In this document: one piece after another, positions 1 through 11,299 of the stretch
Numbering within the stretch: position 1 is the stretch's first letter
Layout: every line of letters starts with the position of its first letter
Assembly (NCBI GenBank): GCA_029783825.1
Contig: JAREIK010016183.1
Location: 1-64,000, forward strand
Direction: 5' to 3'
DNA length: 64,000 nt
Source of the DNA: Sapria himalayana
Taxonomy: Eukaryota > Streptophyta > Magnoliopsida > Malpighiales > Rafflesiaceae
Notes under the pieces: model-generated
What the model saw: the letters and a program-made list of their open reading frames with translations, nothing else
What the model was told of the DNA's origin: nothing
The model's database searches: none
Program-made: the position numbers and the translations under genes

Positions 1-1846
1 CTTATTCTTCTTATTCTTCTTATCCTTCTTATTCTTCTTAATGTTCTTATTCTTTTATATATTCTTTTTCTTATTTTCTTCTTATACTTCATATTTTTCT
101 TATTCTTCTTATCCTTATTCTTTCTTAATTTTCTTATTCTTTTATAAACTTCTTTTTCTTATTCTTCTATTTTCTTTATATTTTTCTTATTCTTCTCATT
201 ATTCTTTTTCTTTTTATTCTTCTCATTTTTATTTTTTTTTATTCTTATTCTTATTATTCTTCTTATTCCACATGTTCTTTATTATTCTACTTATTGTTCT
301 TATACTTCTTATTCTTTTTATTCATCTTATTCTTCATATTCATCTTATTCTTCTTAATTATCTTAGTCTTTTTATTCTACTTATTCTTCTTATTCTTCTT
401 ATTCTTTTTATTCATCTTATTCATCTTATTCTTCTTATTTTTTTTATTCTTATTCTTCTTATTTTTCTTATTCTTTTATTATTCTAATTCTTCTTATACT
501 TTTTAATCTTCATATTCTTATTATTTTGTTTATTCTTTTTATTTTCGTATTATTATGATTCTTCTAATTCTTGTTATTATTATTCTTCCTCTTATTCTTC
601 TTATTCTTTTTATTCTTTTTATTTTTTATTCTTATTATTCTTCTTATTTCTTTTTCTTCTTATTCATCTTATACTTTTAATTCTCTTTAATATTATTATT
701 ATTATTCTTCTTCTTCTTCTTATTCTTCTTTTCTTCATATTATTATGATTCTACTTATTATTGTTCTTCCTCTTATTCTTATTCTTCCTCGTATTTATCT
801 TAATATTTTATTCATTTTATTTTTATTATTTTTCTTATTCTTCTTATGCTTCTTATTCTTCTTATGCTTCTTATTCATCCTTTTCTTTTATTCTTTTTAT
901 TCTTCTTATTATTTTATTCTTCTTATTATAATTTGTCATGTTATTCTTATTATTCTTCTTATTATTCTTATTTCTTATTATTATTCTTTATCTTATTTTT
1001 TTATTAGTATTCTTATTATTTTAGTATTCTTATTATTCTTCTTTTCCTTTCTTTATTAATGTTTTTTTATTTTTTATTTTTTTTCTTCTTATTCTTTATT
1101 ATTTTTCTCATTCTTCTTATTCTTATTATTATTCTTCTTTATCTTATTTTTTTCTTAGTATTCTTATTATTTTTAGTATTCTTATTAATTCTTCTTTTCC
1201 TTTTTTATACATGTTATTTTTATTCTTTTATTTTTTTATTCTTCTTATTTTTCGTATTCTTCTTATTCTATTTAGTCTTCTTATTTTCTTAGTCTTTTAT
1301 TCCTCTTATTCTATTTTTTCTTCTTATTTTTTTATTCTTCTTATTCTTCTTAATCGTCTTATTCTTCTTATTCTTATTATTCTTATTATTCTTATTATTT
1401 TCTTATTCTTCTTATTCTTCTTATTCTTCTTATTCTTCTTATTCTTCTTATTCTTCCTATTCTTCTTATTCTTCTATTCTTCTTATTCTTCGTATTCTTA
1501 TTATTATTCTTATTCTTCTTATTCTTCTTATTCTTCATATTCTTCTTATTCTTCTTATTCTTCTTATTCTTATTATTCTTCTTATTCTTTTTATTTTTGT
1601 TTTTCTTCTTATTCTTCTTATTGTTCATATTATTATTATTATTATTCTTCATATTCTTTTTATTCTTCTTAATCTTTTTATTCTTTTATTCTTCTTATTA
1701 TTCAAATTCTTTTATTCTTCAAATTCTTTTATTCTTCAAATTCTTTTATTCTTCTTTTTATTCTTCTCTTTATTCTTATGCTTTGTATTCTTCTTTTTAT
1801 TTATATTCTTATTCATATTATCTTTTTTTCTTCTTTTTCTTCTTTT
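1..1846 (-). repeat. Degenerate 9-bp satellite/microsatellite array, unit TTCTTATTC on plus
   Basis: The plus strand is an almost unbroken run of variants of TTCTTATTC, with single-base changes and short gains or losses of T or TTA. The unit is nine bases, so all three plus-strand frames stay open and translate as monotonous Phe-Leu-Phe, Ser-Tyr-Ser or Ile-Leu-Leu. None of these frames is a gene. The array runs off the left edge of the window. Its irregularities are mirrored, reverse complemented, at 23826-25717. It lies directly 3' of the truncated LINE tail at 1847-2330 when read on the minus strand. Confidence 0.95.
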
Positions 1847-2330
1847 TTTATAAAGTTTTTTTAATATTATAACCCTCTCTTTTGGCGGAGTAATACCATT
1901 TTTACAAGCTAATTCAATCCTTTCCCCTTTTACACCCACTTTGCAAAAATAAAAAACAAATAAAGGGCATAGGCTATCTTAAGGTTGCAATAATGTGTAC
2001 TCTGGATTTCTTTATAAAAGCTGGATTTTGAAAATATGCTTTCATGCTGGCCCAATGGATTTTAGCCATTCTTTAGCAGCTGAAACTTGTTTCTTTCTTA
2101 GCTTTACTTCCGACCTCATCTTCTTTTTCCATTCCTGAGATACCCCCTCTATCCCTCTATCCATGTTCCTTCCGTAAAGTTAATTGTGAGACTTGGTCCT
2201 ATTCCAGAAAAGCATAAACATAACCACCAGACAGACGCAGACCGACGATCACATACACTTGTATAAACAGACTGTGAAACTTACACTGACATTATGCAAA
2301 CACATGGTAGACTGCCTACAAACCAACCAT
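1847..2330 (-). mobile_element. 5'-truncated LINE 3' end (non-coding tail), left copy
   Basis: A unique-sequence island of about 0.48 kb sits between two 9-bp arrays. It is the reverse complement of 23339-23825. Read on the minus strand it ends with a short A-rich tail that merges into the array. Just before the tail is a block, TGGTATTACTCCGCCAAAAG, that closely matches the end of the full LINE at 4121-9400 (there TGGTATTCCTCYGCAAAAAG). I infer it is the extreme 3' UTR of a related LINE copied with severe 5' truncation. No coding capacity is visible. Confidence 0.75.
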
Positions 2331-4120
2331 TATTCTTCTTATTCTTCTTATTTTTCTTATTTTTCTTATTATTCTTATTCTTCTAATTATTATTATGCTT
2401 CTTATTCACCTTTTTTATATTCTTTATATTCTTCTTAATATTTTATTCTTCCTATTATACTTTTCATGTTTTTCTTTTTATTCTTATTATTATTAATATT
2501 TTCTTTTTCTTCTTATTCTTCTAATTTTTCTATATTATTCTCATTCTTCTTTTTTTTCTTTTATTCTTCTCATTCTTCTTAATCTTCTTATTATTCTACA
2601 TTATCTTATTTTTTTTCTTAGAATTCTTCTTATTCTTAGTATTCTTAATATTCTTCTTTCCTTTTTTTTCTACATGTTATTTTTATTCTTTTATTTTTTA
2701 TTCTTCTTATTTTCTTATTCTTATTATTCTATTTATTCTTCTTATTCTTTTATTCTTTTTATTCTTTTAATCTTCTTATTCTTCTTGTTCTTCTTATTCT
2801 TCTTATTCTTCTTATTCTTCTTATTCTTCATATTATTATGATTCTTCATATTCTTGTTATTCTTTTTCTTCATCTTATTCTTCTTAATCTTTTTTTCATT
2901 TTATTCTTCGTATTCTTCTTATTATTCTTATGCTTCTTATTTATATTTTCTTTATATTCTTCTTATTCTTCTTATTCTTCTTATTATTTTATTTTCTTAT
3001 TATACTTTTTCATGCTATTCTTCTTATTATTTTATTCTTTTTATTATACTTTTTCATGTTATTCTTCTTATTATTCTTATTTTCTTATTCTTCTAATTCT
3101 TCTTTATTCTTCTCCTTCTTCTTTTTTATTCTTCTCATTCTTCTTTTTTTATTCTTCTTATTCTTCATTATCCTTCTCATTCTTCTTAATCTTCTTATTA
3201 TTCTTCTTTATCTTATTTTTTTTCTTAGTATTCTTCTTATTCTTAGTATTCTTATTATTCTTCTTTTCCTTTTTTTCTACATGTTATTTTTATTCTTTTA
3301 TTTTTTTTATTCTTTTATTTTTTTTATTCTTCTTATTTTTCTTATTTTGTTTCTTCTTCTTATTTTTCTTAGTCTTCTTATTCTTCTTATTCTATTTTTT
3401 CTTCTTATTTTTCTTATTCTTCTTATTCTTCTTATTTTTCTTATTCTTCTTATTCTTCTTATTCTTCTTATTCTTCTTATTTTTCTTATTCTTCTTATTC
3501 TTCATTTTCTTCTTATTCTTCTTATTTTTCTTATTCTTCTTATTCTTCATTTTCTTCTTATTCTTTGTATTCTTCTTATTCTTCGTATTCTTCACATTCT
3601 TCTTATTCTTCTTATTCTTTTTGTTCTTCTTGTTCTTCTTATTCTTCTTATTCTTCATATTATTATGATTATTCTTATTTTTTTTATTCTTCTTAATCTT
3701 TTTATTCTTCTTATTCTTCAAATTCTTTTTATTCTTCTTTTTATTCTTCTTTTTATTCGTATGCTTCGTATTCTTCTTTTTCTTTATATTCTTCTAATAC
3801 TTATTATCATTTTTCTTCTTCTTATTTTTATTATTCTTGTTATTCTTCTTATTCTTCTTATTCTTGTTTTTCTTCTTATTTTTCTTATTTTTCTTATTCT
3901 TCGTATTATTCAAATTCTTCTTATTATTTTTATTATTTTTATTCTTCTTTATTCTTCTCATTTTTCTTTTTTTCTTATTCTTTTTATTTTTATTGTTGTT
4001 CTTATTCTTCTTATTATTTTTATTATTCTGTATTCATCTCATTCTTCTTAATCTTCTTAATCTTTTTATTCTTCTTATTCTCTTATTAGTTTATTCTTTG
4101 TTTTCTTAGTATTCTTCTTT
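2331..4120 (-). repeat. 9-bp TTCTTATTC array between two LINE tails (left arm)
   Basis: About 1.8 kb of the 9-bp unit and variants lies immediately downstream, on the minus strand, of the LINE at 4121-9400. The cleanest stretch is around 3400-3660. It corresponds to 21440-23338 in the right arm, which is roughly 100 bp longer. A plus-strand frame of 373 codons (2930-4051) stays open purely because the unit contains no stop in any plus frame. Confidence 0.95.
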
Positions 4121-5435
4121 TTTTAAGTTTGTTTTATTAATTATAATAGACATCTCTTTTTGCAGAGGAATACCATTGTTATAAACTAATATTACCCTTT
4201 TCCGTTTTACACCCTTAGTAAAATTAAAGAAATAAAACAAACATTAATAAAATCCTTTTTATACTGAGATACCTAAGTTCTTAATTCATAATAATCTTTT
4301 ATTTTTAGTTTCTATTGATTTAACAATAATATCTGCTTACACTTTCTGCCTGCCTTTTCTTTAAAGTTTATGCTTGAAGTTTCCTTGAGCTTTATGTATG
4401 AGCCTCTTGCCTTCTTGTGCTTCCTTTATTAGCCTTTTGCTGCTAATCCTGATATGTATGTTTAATTTCTTCTGTGCTTTTGTGTAGCTTATGCCTATAC
4501 TTTCCAAATTCACCTTTATATGCCTTTCGGTTCCTCCCTCCTGTTGGTTTAGTCTACCTTAAAATACTACTTGTTATTGCTATTTTTAATTATCGTGCTT
4601 CCTCTATTTTCTGCCATGCTCTCTTTTACCCTTAGGGCTTCTTATTCTCTGTTACAAACAAAGAATAACAAACAAACATAACAAGCTACCCCAGTCTTGC
4701 TTCCGTCTATCTATCTTTATCAATCATTGTAGAATGGCTGATATTGGACTAGCTTTCCTACACTTTTATGAAATAGAACAAAACAAAATACACTTATCAC
4801 CTTCTCTCCCTTGTTAATTTTGCGATAGCATTCATCACCACCGAATATAAATTTTGTATCCTAATTTATAGGACCAGGATGCTATACTCATACCACCTGC
4901 CATTATCTTGCACATTTCACACATCACAGCAAAGCATTGACTACATTTACATTATCTTCCCTCTAGATTAAGACTGCCTCTAGAACTAGTATTTAGTAGT
5001 TTTAGCATCTCTGTTACGCAAAATAACAAAACAACAAATTCTCCTACACAACTTTTGTCTCTATGACATTTACAATAACTTCATTCCATTAACTTTGGCA
5101 CCTGCTCTTTCAAGAAAAATAAATAGTTTGCTATTCCCTTCTGACAACAACATGCATCATCCTCACTACCATTCATCTATAAATTAAACATAAAGAAAAA
5201 CTATCAATAAATTCTCTGTAAGGTCCCAAATAGAATTGTTTAAGCATTCCACAGGACCGGAATACTAAACACATTACACCTGTAGAAAATTTTAGGAATC
5301 CTACCATAATGCAATATAGAATCTTACCATGTGATCTTTTATTAATTAAATTTATTTGACCATGTCTACAGAGTTTAATGTTAATTAATATACTAGCACT
5401 TTTTTACTTATATACTTCCTGAAGGATTCTTTAAA
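4121..5435 (-). other. LINE 3' untranslated region (left copy)
   Basis: About 1.3 kb lies between the ORF2 stop (5436-5438) and the A-rich end near 4121, with no open frame of note. The terminal block near 4150-4190 carries the TGGTATTCCTCYGC-type motif seen at the ends of the other LINE tails in the window. It is mirrored at 20125-21439. I see no gene in it. Confidence 0.8.
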
Positions 5436-6101
5436 TTAAGTGTTGACTTTCCTGAATATAGGATATCTTATTTCATCTTGTTTGAGTAAACCTTTATATT
5501 TAGTGGGCATGTTTTGAGCATCAAATACCTGATTTCATGATTTTTCATCTTCTGTATCTAGTTTATCGGCTACTTGATTCACTTCTTTAAATATGTGCAC
5601 AATACTTCAGTTTAGCTATTGAACTAGTTGTATGATTTCTTCTATGTCATTTATGTATTTCCAAAGCAATCTCTGACCTTTAATAATACCTACTAACATA
5701 CTTGAATCAGTTTGTATTTGAATGTTGTTTATTTTTATGTCTTTGCATATCTTTAATCCAGACAAAAGTACCCGGATTACAAAATGCATAGGATTATTAG
5801 CTTTCAACTTTCTAGTGAATGCCCAAATCATCTTGCCATCTGAGTCCCTAAGAAATTTCATGCCTCCTACTGCACCTATTTCTCTTTTAAAACTACTATC
5901 TGTGTTAAGTGCCAAATACCCCCTTGGGGGTTTATTCCAATGTATACTCGTAAAGCTTAATGATTTGGGTTTTTGAAGCCTTAGATGCCACCTATCTATA
6001 AATTCTTTAATTTCTAGGTAAGTTATATTCTTTAATGGGAAAGCTTCTGAAGTTATTCTTAGCTCTTTTTTAATTTCACATACTATATCTTCTGCCCTCA
6101 T
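5436..6101 (-). pseudogene. LINE C-terminal RNase H domain (left copy)
   Basis: The open piece 6101-5616 encodes an RNase H-like domain. L-A-L-N-T-D-S-S holds the first acidic residue and I-Q-T-D-S-S-M-L-V the later Asp. The R-E-V-N-Q-V-A-D-K-L block just past the stop, in another piece, contains the last Asp. In the family this activity degrades the RNA strand of the RNA:DNA hybrid. Compared with 19609-19960 in the right arm, about 6 of 108 residues differ, including one Tyr-to-stop change in the right copy. The left copy is therefore the more open one here. Confidence 0.88.
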
Positions 6102-6289
6102 TTTTTAACCCTCATATCTACTTTTATTTCTGGCTTTCCAAATATTCCATATCACCAAAGGTGAAATGGTATTCTTGAGCCATATATGATTCAAATTAAG
6201 ATTGGGCCCCCTCATCAATTTCCTAAGCCTTTTTTTTTGAAAGATTGATTTTATACTTTAAACTCATTTATTTTTCAAACATTTCTCAT

Positions 6290-6967
6290 ATCTTTGAGGC
6301 TATTTTAACTTGTGAGAATAGGTGATCTGGGGTTTTTATTTTCATTTTACGGCAATCACATCTAGAGATTAGATTTATACCTTTTTTTTTGAATGCAGGT
6401 ATCTAATGGGATAGTATTAGACATATATATCCATAAAAATAAATGTACTTTAAGTGAATTATTATTGTTCCAGCACCAATCATATAAATCTTGTGCAAGG
6501 CTTGTGTTCCTGATTATATTCTTGGCTGATTTTATGAATAATGAACTTTCTTCATTTAGCTTCCATTTCCAGCCATATTTAGTAAGCATAGATTGGTTAT
6601 CCACCATTTCTTTTTGCTTTAAAGTTTGTTTCCAAATTTGAGATCCATTGCTAATGGTTTTTATTCTATTAGTGTCATTGTTAATTTGACATTTTGCTCT
6701 CATATATGATGTCCAAAGATTATTATTCTCTTTTATCCTCCACCATCTCTTGTATGCACATGCTTCATCTATCTCTTCTAACCTAGTAAATCCTAACCCC
6801 ACTTCTTCTTTTGGAAAGCAAAGATCTTTCCATTTAATCCAATGATAATTCATTCTACCATTTTTCTTTCCCCAAAGAAAATTAGCTAGTTCTCCTTCTA
6901 TTTTTCTTATGAAAAATTTAGTTGGTTGCATCACCATTAGGTTGTGCATTAATGTACTTTGTAGCAC
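6290..6967 (-). pseudogene. LINE RT-associated zinc-binding region (zf-RVT-like, left copy)
   Basis: The minus-strand open piece of 201 codons includes F-L-W-G near its start, then K-W-K-D-L-C-F-P-K-E-E-V-G-L-G-F, W-W-R-I-K, and later H-L-F-L-W. This spacing is typical of the region between RT and RNase H in plant LINE ORF2. The piece ends at a stop near 6362, just before a cysteine-containing stretch. The family role of the segment is probably nucleic-acid binding. Confidence 0.85.
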
Positions 6968-7249
6968 ATGTGTTATAAGTGTAATTCTTTTGTATTCAAC
7001 GATTTAGTTTTCCAGCCCACAATCTTGTTCCTCAACTTAACAATCAAGAAATCTAAGTGCTCTAATTTAAACCTACCTTCATATAATGAGCACCCAAGAT
7101 AGGATAGAGCTCCTTTTTAGGCAAGAGAAGCTTGTATTTTATTTTATCTTATGTATTAGGTTGAGAAGAGCTTTTTTGATATTTTAAATTGGCATTTGTT
7201 TTTAATGATCACAAGACCCATTTCTTCTTCCATTGTTTGAAAATTTTCA

Positions 7250-8276
7250 TTAGATTATTTATGGATCAATTATTACCATTGGTGAACAAAATGATATCGT
7301 CTGCATAAGCTAGACAACTAATCTGAGGTGTATTTTTATATTACCTAAAAGTGTATATCTCCCCTTTATTTATTTTAGTTTTCAAGCTAACAATAAATAA
7401 TTCTAGTATATGTTAAAAAGAGAAGGTGATAGTGGATCTCCTTGTCTTAACCCTTGGGTGGGCTTAAACTCTTCCCCCTTCTCCCCATTTATAATGATAC
7501 TGAACTAAGTACTCGAAAAACATCTAAATATTAATTTTATCCATGCTTCTACAAAGCCCATTTTTCTCATGGAAAAACATAGAACCTACCAATCTATTCT
7601 ATCAAATTCTTTTGATAGGTCTAATTTGAAGATTACATTATGCCCTCTAGATTTGGAGGATAACTCTTTCAAAAGTTCTTTAGCCAGGGATATATTTTTC
7701 AAAATCAATCTATTTTTCATAAATCCTAATTGTTCATTTGAAATAATTGTAGGAAGAATAAATCATAGTCTATTTTGCAATAGTTTTGCCAGAATTTTAT
7801 ATATAGAATTACATAGGCTAATGGGCCGATAGTCTTCTCCTTTTTGATGATTTTTCTTTTTAAGAATAATGACTATGTAAATTAATGCCCACTTTTTATT
7901 TATTTCTGCACTAAAGAAGAACCAATGAATCACATTAATAATAACTTGTTTAATTATACCCCAGCAAGCTTGATAAAATTTAAAATTCCAGCAGTATGGA
8001 CCAGCTGTGATATCCTTATTCATGCTAAATATAATATTTTTGATTTCTTTCTCTTTCGGGAATTCCATTAGTTTCCTATTGTATTCATCATTAAATCTAT
8101 TATTTCTATTTTGTATAAATTTATGTCCTTGCAGCCTATTATTATCGCATAATAGTGATTTATATATGTCTTCTAGAATCTCTTTAATATCTGACTTATT
8201 TTCTATCAATATTCCTTCATTATTTATTAAACCATTTATCTTATGCTTTTGGGTCTTGATTTTCAAGCCCATCTGA
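7250..8276 (-). pseudogene. LINE reverse transcriptase domain (left copy)
   Basis: Minus-strand translation from 8272 to 7763 shows the LINE RT fingers: M-N-K-D-I-T-A-G-P, then Y-R-P-I-S-L-C-N-S-I-Y-K-I-L. Motif A (K-L-D-L-S-K-E-F-D-R) lies near 7600-7640 and the catalytic Y-A-D-D motif near 7290-7310. The motif residues are preserved, but the frame is interrupted between them. The DYRPIS block is intact here, whereas the right-arm copy has a 2-bp loss at the same point. Confidence 0.92.
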
Positions 8277-8689
8277 AAAAATTTTGTATTTTGGTCTCAC
8301 TCTTTTAACCATTTTACTTTTGCTTTCTATTTCTAGAATATTTTTTCCATGTGTAATTTCAGTTTAAGTTCACCTTGTGCCTTATTAAGCTCACATAAAT
8401 TGCGTGTGGTATTTTTCTCTCATATTCTATTTTGAGACTTTCAATTTTTTGTTATGTTTCTATAATACTTTTATTGATGTTGCCAAACTTATTTTTATTC
8501 CAGTTAATTAAATGTGATTTTAGTCTATCTAGTTTAACAGTGAGGATTTGATTCAGATTACCCTTAGCTAGAAGCACCCAAGACTCTTTAACTGTGTCTT
8601 GGAAGTCATCATGTAGACACCACATATTTTGAAAATTAAATGCAGTGTTTTTCTTTTTTGGGTTTTAGTGGGATATAAGAAGAGGTTTA

Positions 8690-9377
8690 TGATATGAACA
8701 GGTTCTGTTCAGATCCCTAACCCCTATATTCTAAAAAGAATCTAGCAACTTAGAATTAAATAGGATTCTATCCAGTCTAGACCAGATAGCTCCTTTCTTT
8801 TTATGATTATTAGTCCCTGTGAAGTTTTAACCTAAAAAGCTAGCCTCTAATAAATTAAATCTAGTGATTGTCTCATTGAAGTGATTATTAGCTTGTAAAT
8901 TTATTGGTCTGCCACCTTTTTTTACAATGCATTTCAAATGGTATTAAAGTCTCCTCCTATTATCCACGGTGTGTTTTTTAATGCTGTATCCTCTATGATT
9001 TTCCAAAGTTATTTCCAATTTTCTTTGAAATTGCTAGCATAAACTACTGAAATAATTGCTAGATTGCTCTTATTTAGGTTGAGATTTATAATTTGTTCGA
9101 ATTCCTCAAGCATTGTGATATTCATAAAGGCTTTCCAGATCACCCATATTTTACTAGCTTTATTAGAGCAAGCATTTGTGAAACCTAAGTTGTTCTTATA
9201 TTCTTCCACCTGCTTATTATCTATCATAGGTTCAGCTAACATTAATGGTGAAATTTTGTATATTTTTATCATATTTTTTAGTCTGTTTAAGGACGATGAG
9301 TTGGGTATTCCCTTAATATTTCAGACCTTAATGACCTTAATGACCTTATTCGGGCCCATGTCACAGGATTTTGCCAT
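8690..9377 (-). pseudogene. LINE AP-like endonuclease domain (left copy)
   Basis: The longest open piece is 9272-9009. It contains the family pattern L-A-E-P-M-I-D (E of the active site) about 12 residues in. The I-I-G-G-D-F-N motif is encoded on the minus strand at about 8967-8941 and is intact here, unlike in the right-arm copy. In the family this domain nicks the target DNA. An in-frame TGA at the W-N-I motif and downstream frame breaks disable it. Confidence 0.85.
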
Positions 9378-9404
9378 GATGATTTTTCCAAAATTGTGAC
9401 ATGT

Positions 9405-9860
9405 GCATTGAATGTGGAAAGAGTAAAGAAAGAGGAAAAATAGAGAAAAGATAAAAGATAGGGAAAGAAAAATCCAGGTCAGTCCAGTTCACAACAACAG
9501 CAAAGGAAGAGATTCAAGGGACCACAGGGTTCCAGTCAGCCTACAGCTTAGACTACTGGTAGGAATACTACTCTACCAGCACCGTCAGTTGCAAGAACAC
9601 CAGGAGGTGCTTCTAGAGGACAGATTGCTCCTCATAGCTCCCATCGTGGAAAAAATCATAAAGGAAAATGGTGGAGACTTACTGGTGCTTGTTTGATTTG
9701 TGGATCCAAAGAGCATAAAACAAGAGATTGTTCAAGAGCTCGTTCAAATACAGCACCCCAAACTGGGGGTACAGCTTCAGTGGCACAGAAAGGCAATAAG
9801 ACTGTTGCATCACCGAGTGTTCCGAGTCAAGGGACACAGACCTTGGGTAGGCAAGATGGT
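9405..9860 (+). pseudogene. gag C-terminus with CCHC zinc knuckle
   Basis: A Gln/Ser/Arg-rich stretch (from about 9474) leads to a knuckle C-L-I-C-G-S-K-E-H-K-T-R-D-C at about 9690-9731. This is a C-x2-C-x4-H-x4-C pattern with all four ligands kept. Gag knuckles bind the element's RNA. The N-terminal part of gag is missing, and three stops interrupt the remainder. The 62-codon frame starting at 9700 is an out-of-phase shadow. Confidence 0.88.
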
Positions 9861-9899
9861 CGTGCTTCAGCTAGAGCATATGCAATGAAAGTAGTGGAA

Positions 9900-10343
9900 G
9901 ATACCTATGCTCCATATGTGATAGTTGGTAATTTCCAAATCTTTGATACTACTGTACATGCATTGATTGACCCCGGGTCAACCCACTCCTATATTTGTAC
10001 TGACATACATACTGTGAATAATTTACCAAGGAGCAGAACTAAGTATGACATCGTGGTGACGAACCCGCTCGGGCATAGTGTTATTGTGAATAGAGTATAT
10101 AGAGATTGCCCCATCCGAATACGATAGTATGAGTTTCCTGTGGATTTGATCGAATTATCCTTTAAGGAATTTGATGTGATTTTGGGGATGGATTGGTTCT
10201 CCCGACACCAACTGATGGTGGATTGTAGAATGAAAAAAGTGACCTTGAGAACACCGGATGAGGATGAAGTAACTTTCATTGGCGAGATGTCAAACCACCT
10301 CTATAATGTGATATCCGCAGATACTGCTAGAAAAATGGTGTGA
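9900..10343 (+). pseudogene. Ty3/gypsy aspartic protease domain
   Basis: The active-site block reads A-L-I-D-P-G-S-T-H-S-Y-I at about 9960-9995. The catalytic Asp is kept and Pro replaces Ser/Thr, as is seen in some plant chromoviruses. Downstream, F-D-V-I-L-G-M-D-W (about 10170-10196) is the usual end-of-protease motif. The domain is broken by TAG at 10125-10127 between these motifs. It would cleave Gag-Pol inside the particle. Confidence 0.9.
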
Positions 10344-10562
10344 AAAGGATGTGAAGCCTACTTGGCTTATGTGATTGATACGGTAAAGGCAAGGCCTAAC
10401 ATATCCGATATCCCTACTGTTAGTGACTTTTCGGACGTGTTTTCGGAAGAGTTGCCAGGATTTCCTCCACAGAGAGAAATTGAGGTTGCTATCGACATTG
10501 TACCAGGTGTCACACTTGTATCCATTACACCGTACCGAATGGCTCCAGTGGAGTTAAAATAA

Positions 10563-11288
10563 TTGAAGCTTCAGTTGCAAGAACTACTAGAAAAATGGTC
10601 TATTAGACCAAGTGTATCACCGTGGGGAGCTCCCGTGCTTTTTATTAAGAATAAAGATGGTACACTTCGGTTATGTATTGACTATAGACAACTGAACAAG
10701 TTGACCATAAAGAATAAGTATCCATTACCCAGAATTGATGATTTATTTGACCAACTGAAAGGTGCAAGTATCTTTTCAAAGATTGACTTGCGATCTGGGT
10801 ATCATCAATTGAGAATTAAAGATGTGGATGTGCATAAAATGGCATTTAGGATGCGATATGGACATTATGAGTTCCTAGTAATGCTGTTTGGCTTGACAAA
10901 TGCTCCAGTGGCTTTCATGGACCTAATAAATCGTGTTTTCCGACCATATGTGGATCTGTTTGTCTTAGTGTTCATAGACAACATTCTTGTGTATTCAAAA
11001 GATCGAGAAAATCACAACACACACCTTCGAGTAGTGTTAGAGACTTTGAGAAAAGAGCAATTGTATGCGAAACTGAGCAAGAGATTATTTTGGTTGAATG
11101 AAGTATCATTTCTTGGACACATTGTATCGAAAGAAGGAATCCGAGTGGATCCAAAGAAAATAGAAGTAGTTGTAGAATGGAAGCCACCAAGAAATGTTAC
11201 AGAAGTGCGTAGTTTCCTGGGACTAGCAGGTTACTACAGAAGATTTGTTAAAGGGTTTTCGATGATCGCAGCCCCAATGACAAGATAG
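10563..11288 (+). pseudogene. Ty3/gypsy reverse transcriptase domain
   Basis: A long open stretch of 241 codons includes P-W-G-A-P-V-L-F, then [25 protein letters not shown] (motif A Asp kept) and Y-G-H-Y-E-F. The catalytic block reads F-I-D-N-I-L-V-Y-S at about 10971-10997. The second Asp of the usual Asp-Asp pair is Asn (codon AAC at 10980-10982), which is expected to abolish activity. The stretch ends at TAG 11286-11288, close to the A-run frameshift. Confidence 0.95.
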
Positions 11289-11299
11289 CTCCAAAAAAT

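Larger units (their letters stand above)
1..9250 (-). repeat. Left arm of a giant imperfect inverted repeat
   Basis: This arm reads, reverse complemented, as the same order of sequence as about 16330-25717: array, truncated LINE tail, array, LINE 3' UTR, LINE ORF2. Paired anchors seen by eye are 2321-2330 with 23339-23348, the LINE tail near 4125 with the tail near 21435, and 9150 with about 16440. The sum of paired coordinates drifts only from about 25580 to 25718, so indels are few. They appear concentrated in the 9-bp arrays. The arm continues beyond base 1. Confidence 0.93.
5436..9377 (-). pseudogene. LINE ORF2 polyprotein (endonuclease-RT-RNase H), decayed
   Basis: The start is taken as the ATG at 9377 because it leads in frame into the usual start of plant LINE endonucleases. 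There the conserved Trp of the W-N-I motif is replaced by TGA (codon 19). The protein would cut target DNA and copy its RNA in the nucleus by target-primed reverse transcription. Domains in order are endonuclease (about 9377-8690), RT (8276-7250), zinc-binding region (6967-6290) and RNase H (6101-5436). Total length is about 1310 codons, normal for this family. The open pieces at 9272, 8272, 6967 and 6101 are not all in one phase, so at least two frameshifts are present. It cannot be translated as one protein. Confidence 0.92.
4121..9400 (-). mobile_element. L1-like LINE, minus strand (left arm copy)
   Basis: A non-LTR retrotransposon read right to left: ORF2 start at 9377, endonuclease, reverse transcriptase, zinc-binding RT-associated region, RNase H, stop at 5436, a 3' UTR of about 1.3 kb, then an A-rich tail merging into the 9-bp array near 4120. 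ORF1 is missing because the element stops where Ty3/gypsy gag sequence begins, at about 9400. Several frameshifts and stops make it non-autonomous. It is the partner of the LINE at 16058-21439, with very few differences, so the inverted duplication is young relative to the LINE's own decay. Confidence 0.93.

Noticed and set aside
2930..4051. 373-codon open frame and other long frames in the 9-bp arrays
   Set aside because: The 9-bp unit has no stop in any plus frame. The predicted proteins are monotonous Phe-Leu/Ile-Leu/Ser-Tyr periodic sequences without signal for a real gene.
7569..7832. 87-codon plus-strand frame in the left LINE, also mirrored at 17760-17996 on minus
   Set aside because: It is antisense to RT motif A of the LINE and is conserved only because the sense strand is conserved in both arms.
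9064..9399. 111-codon plus-strand frame
   Set aside because: It is antisense to the LINE endonuclease start and has no independent features.
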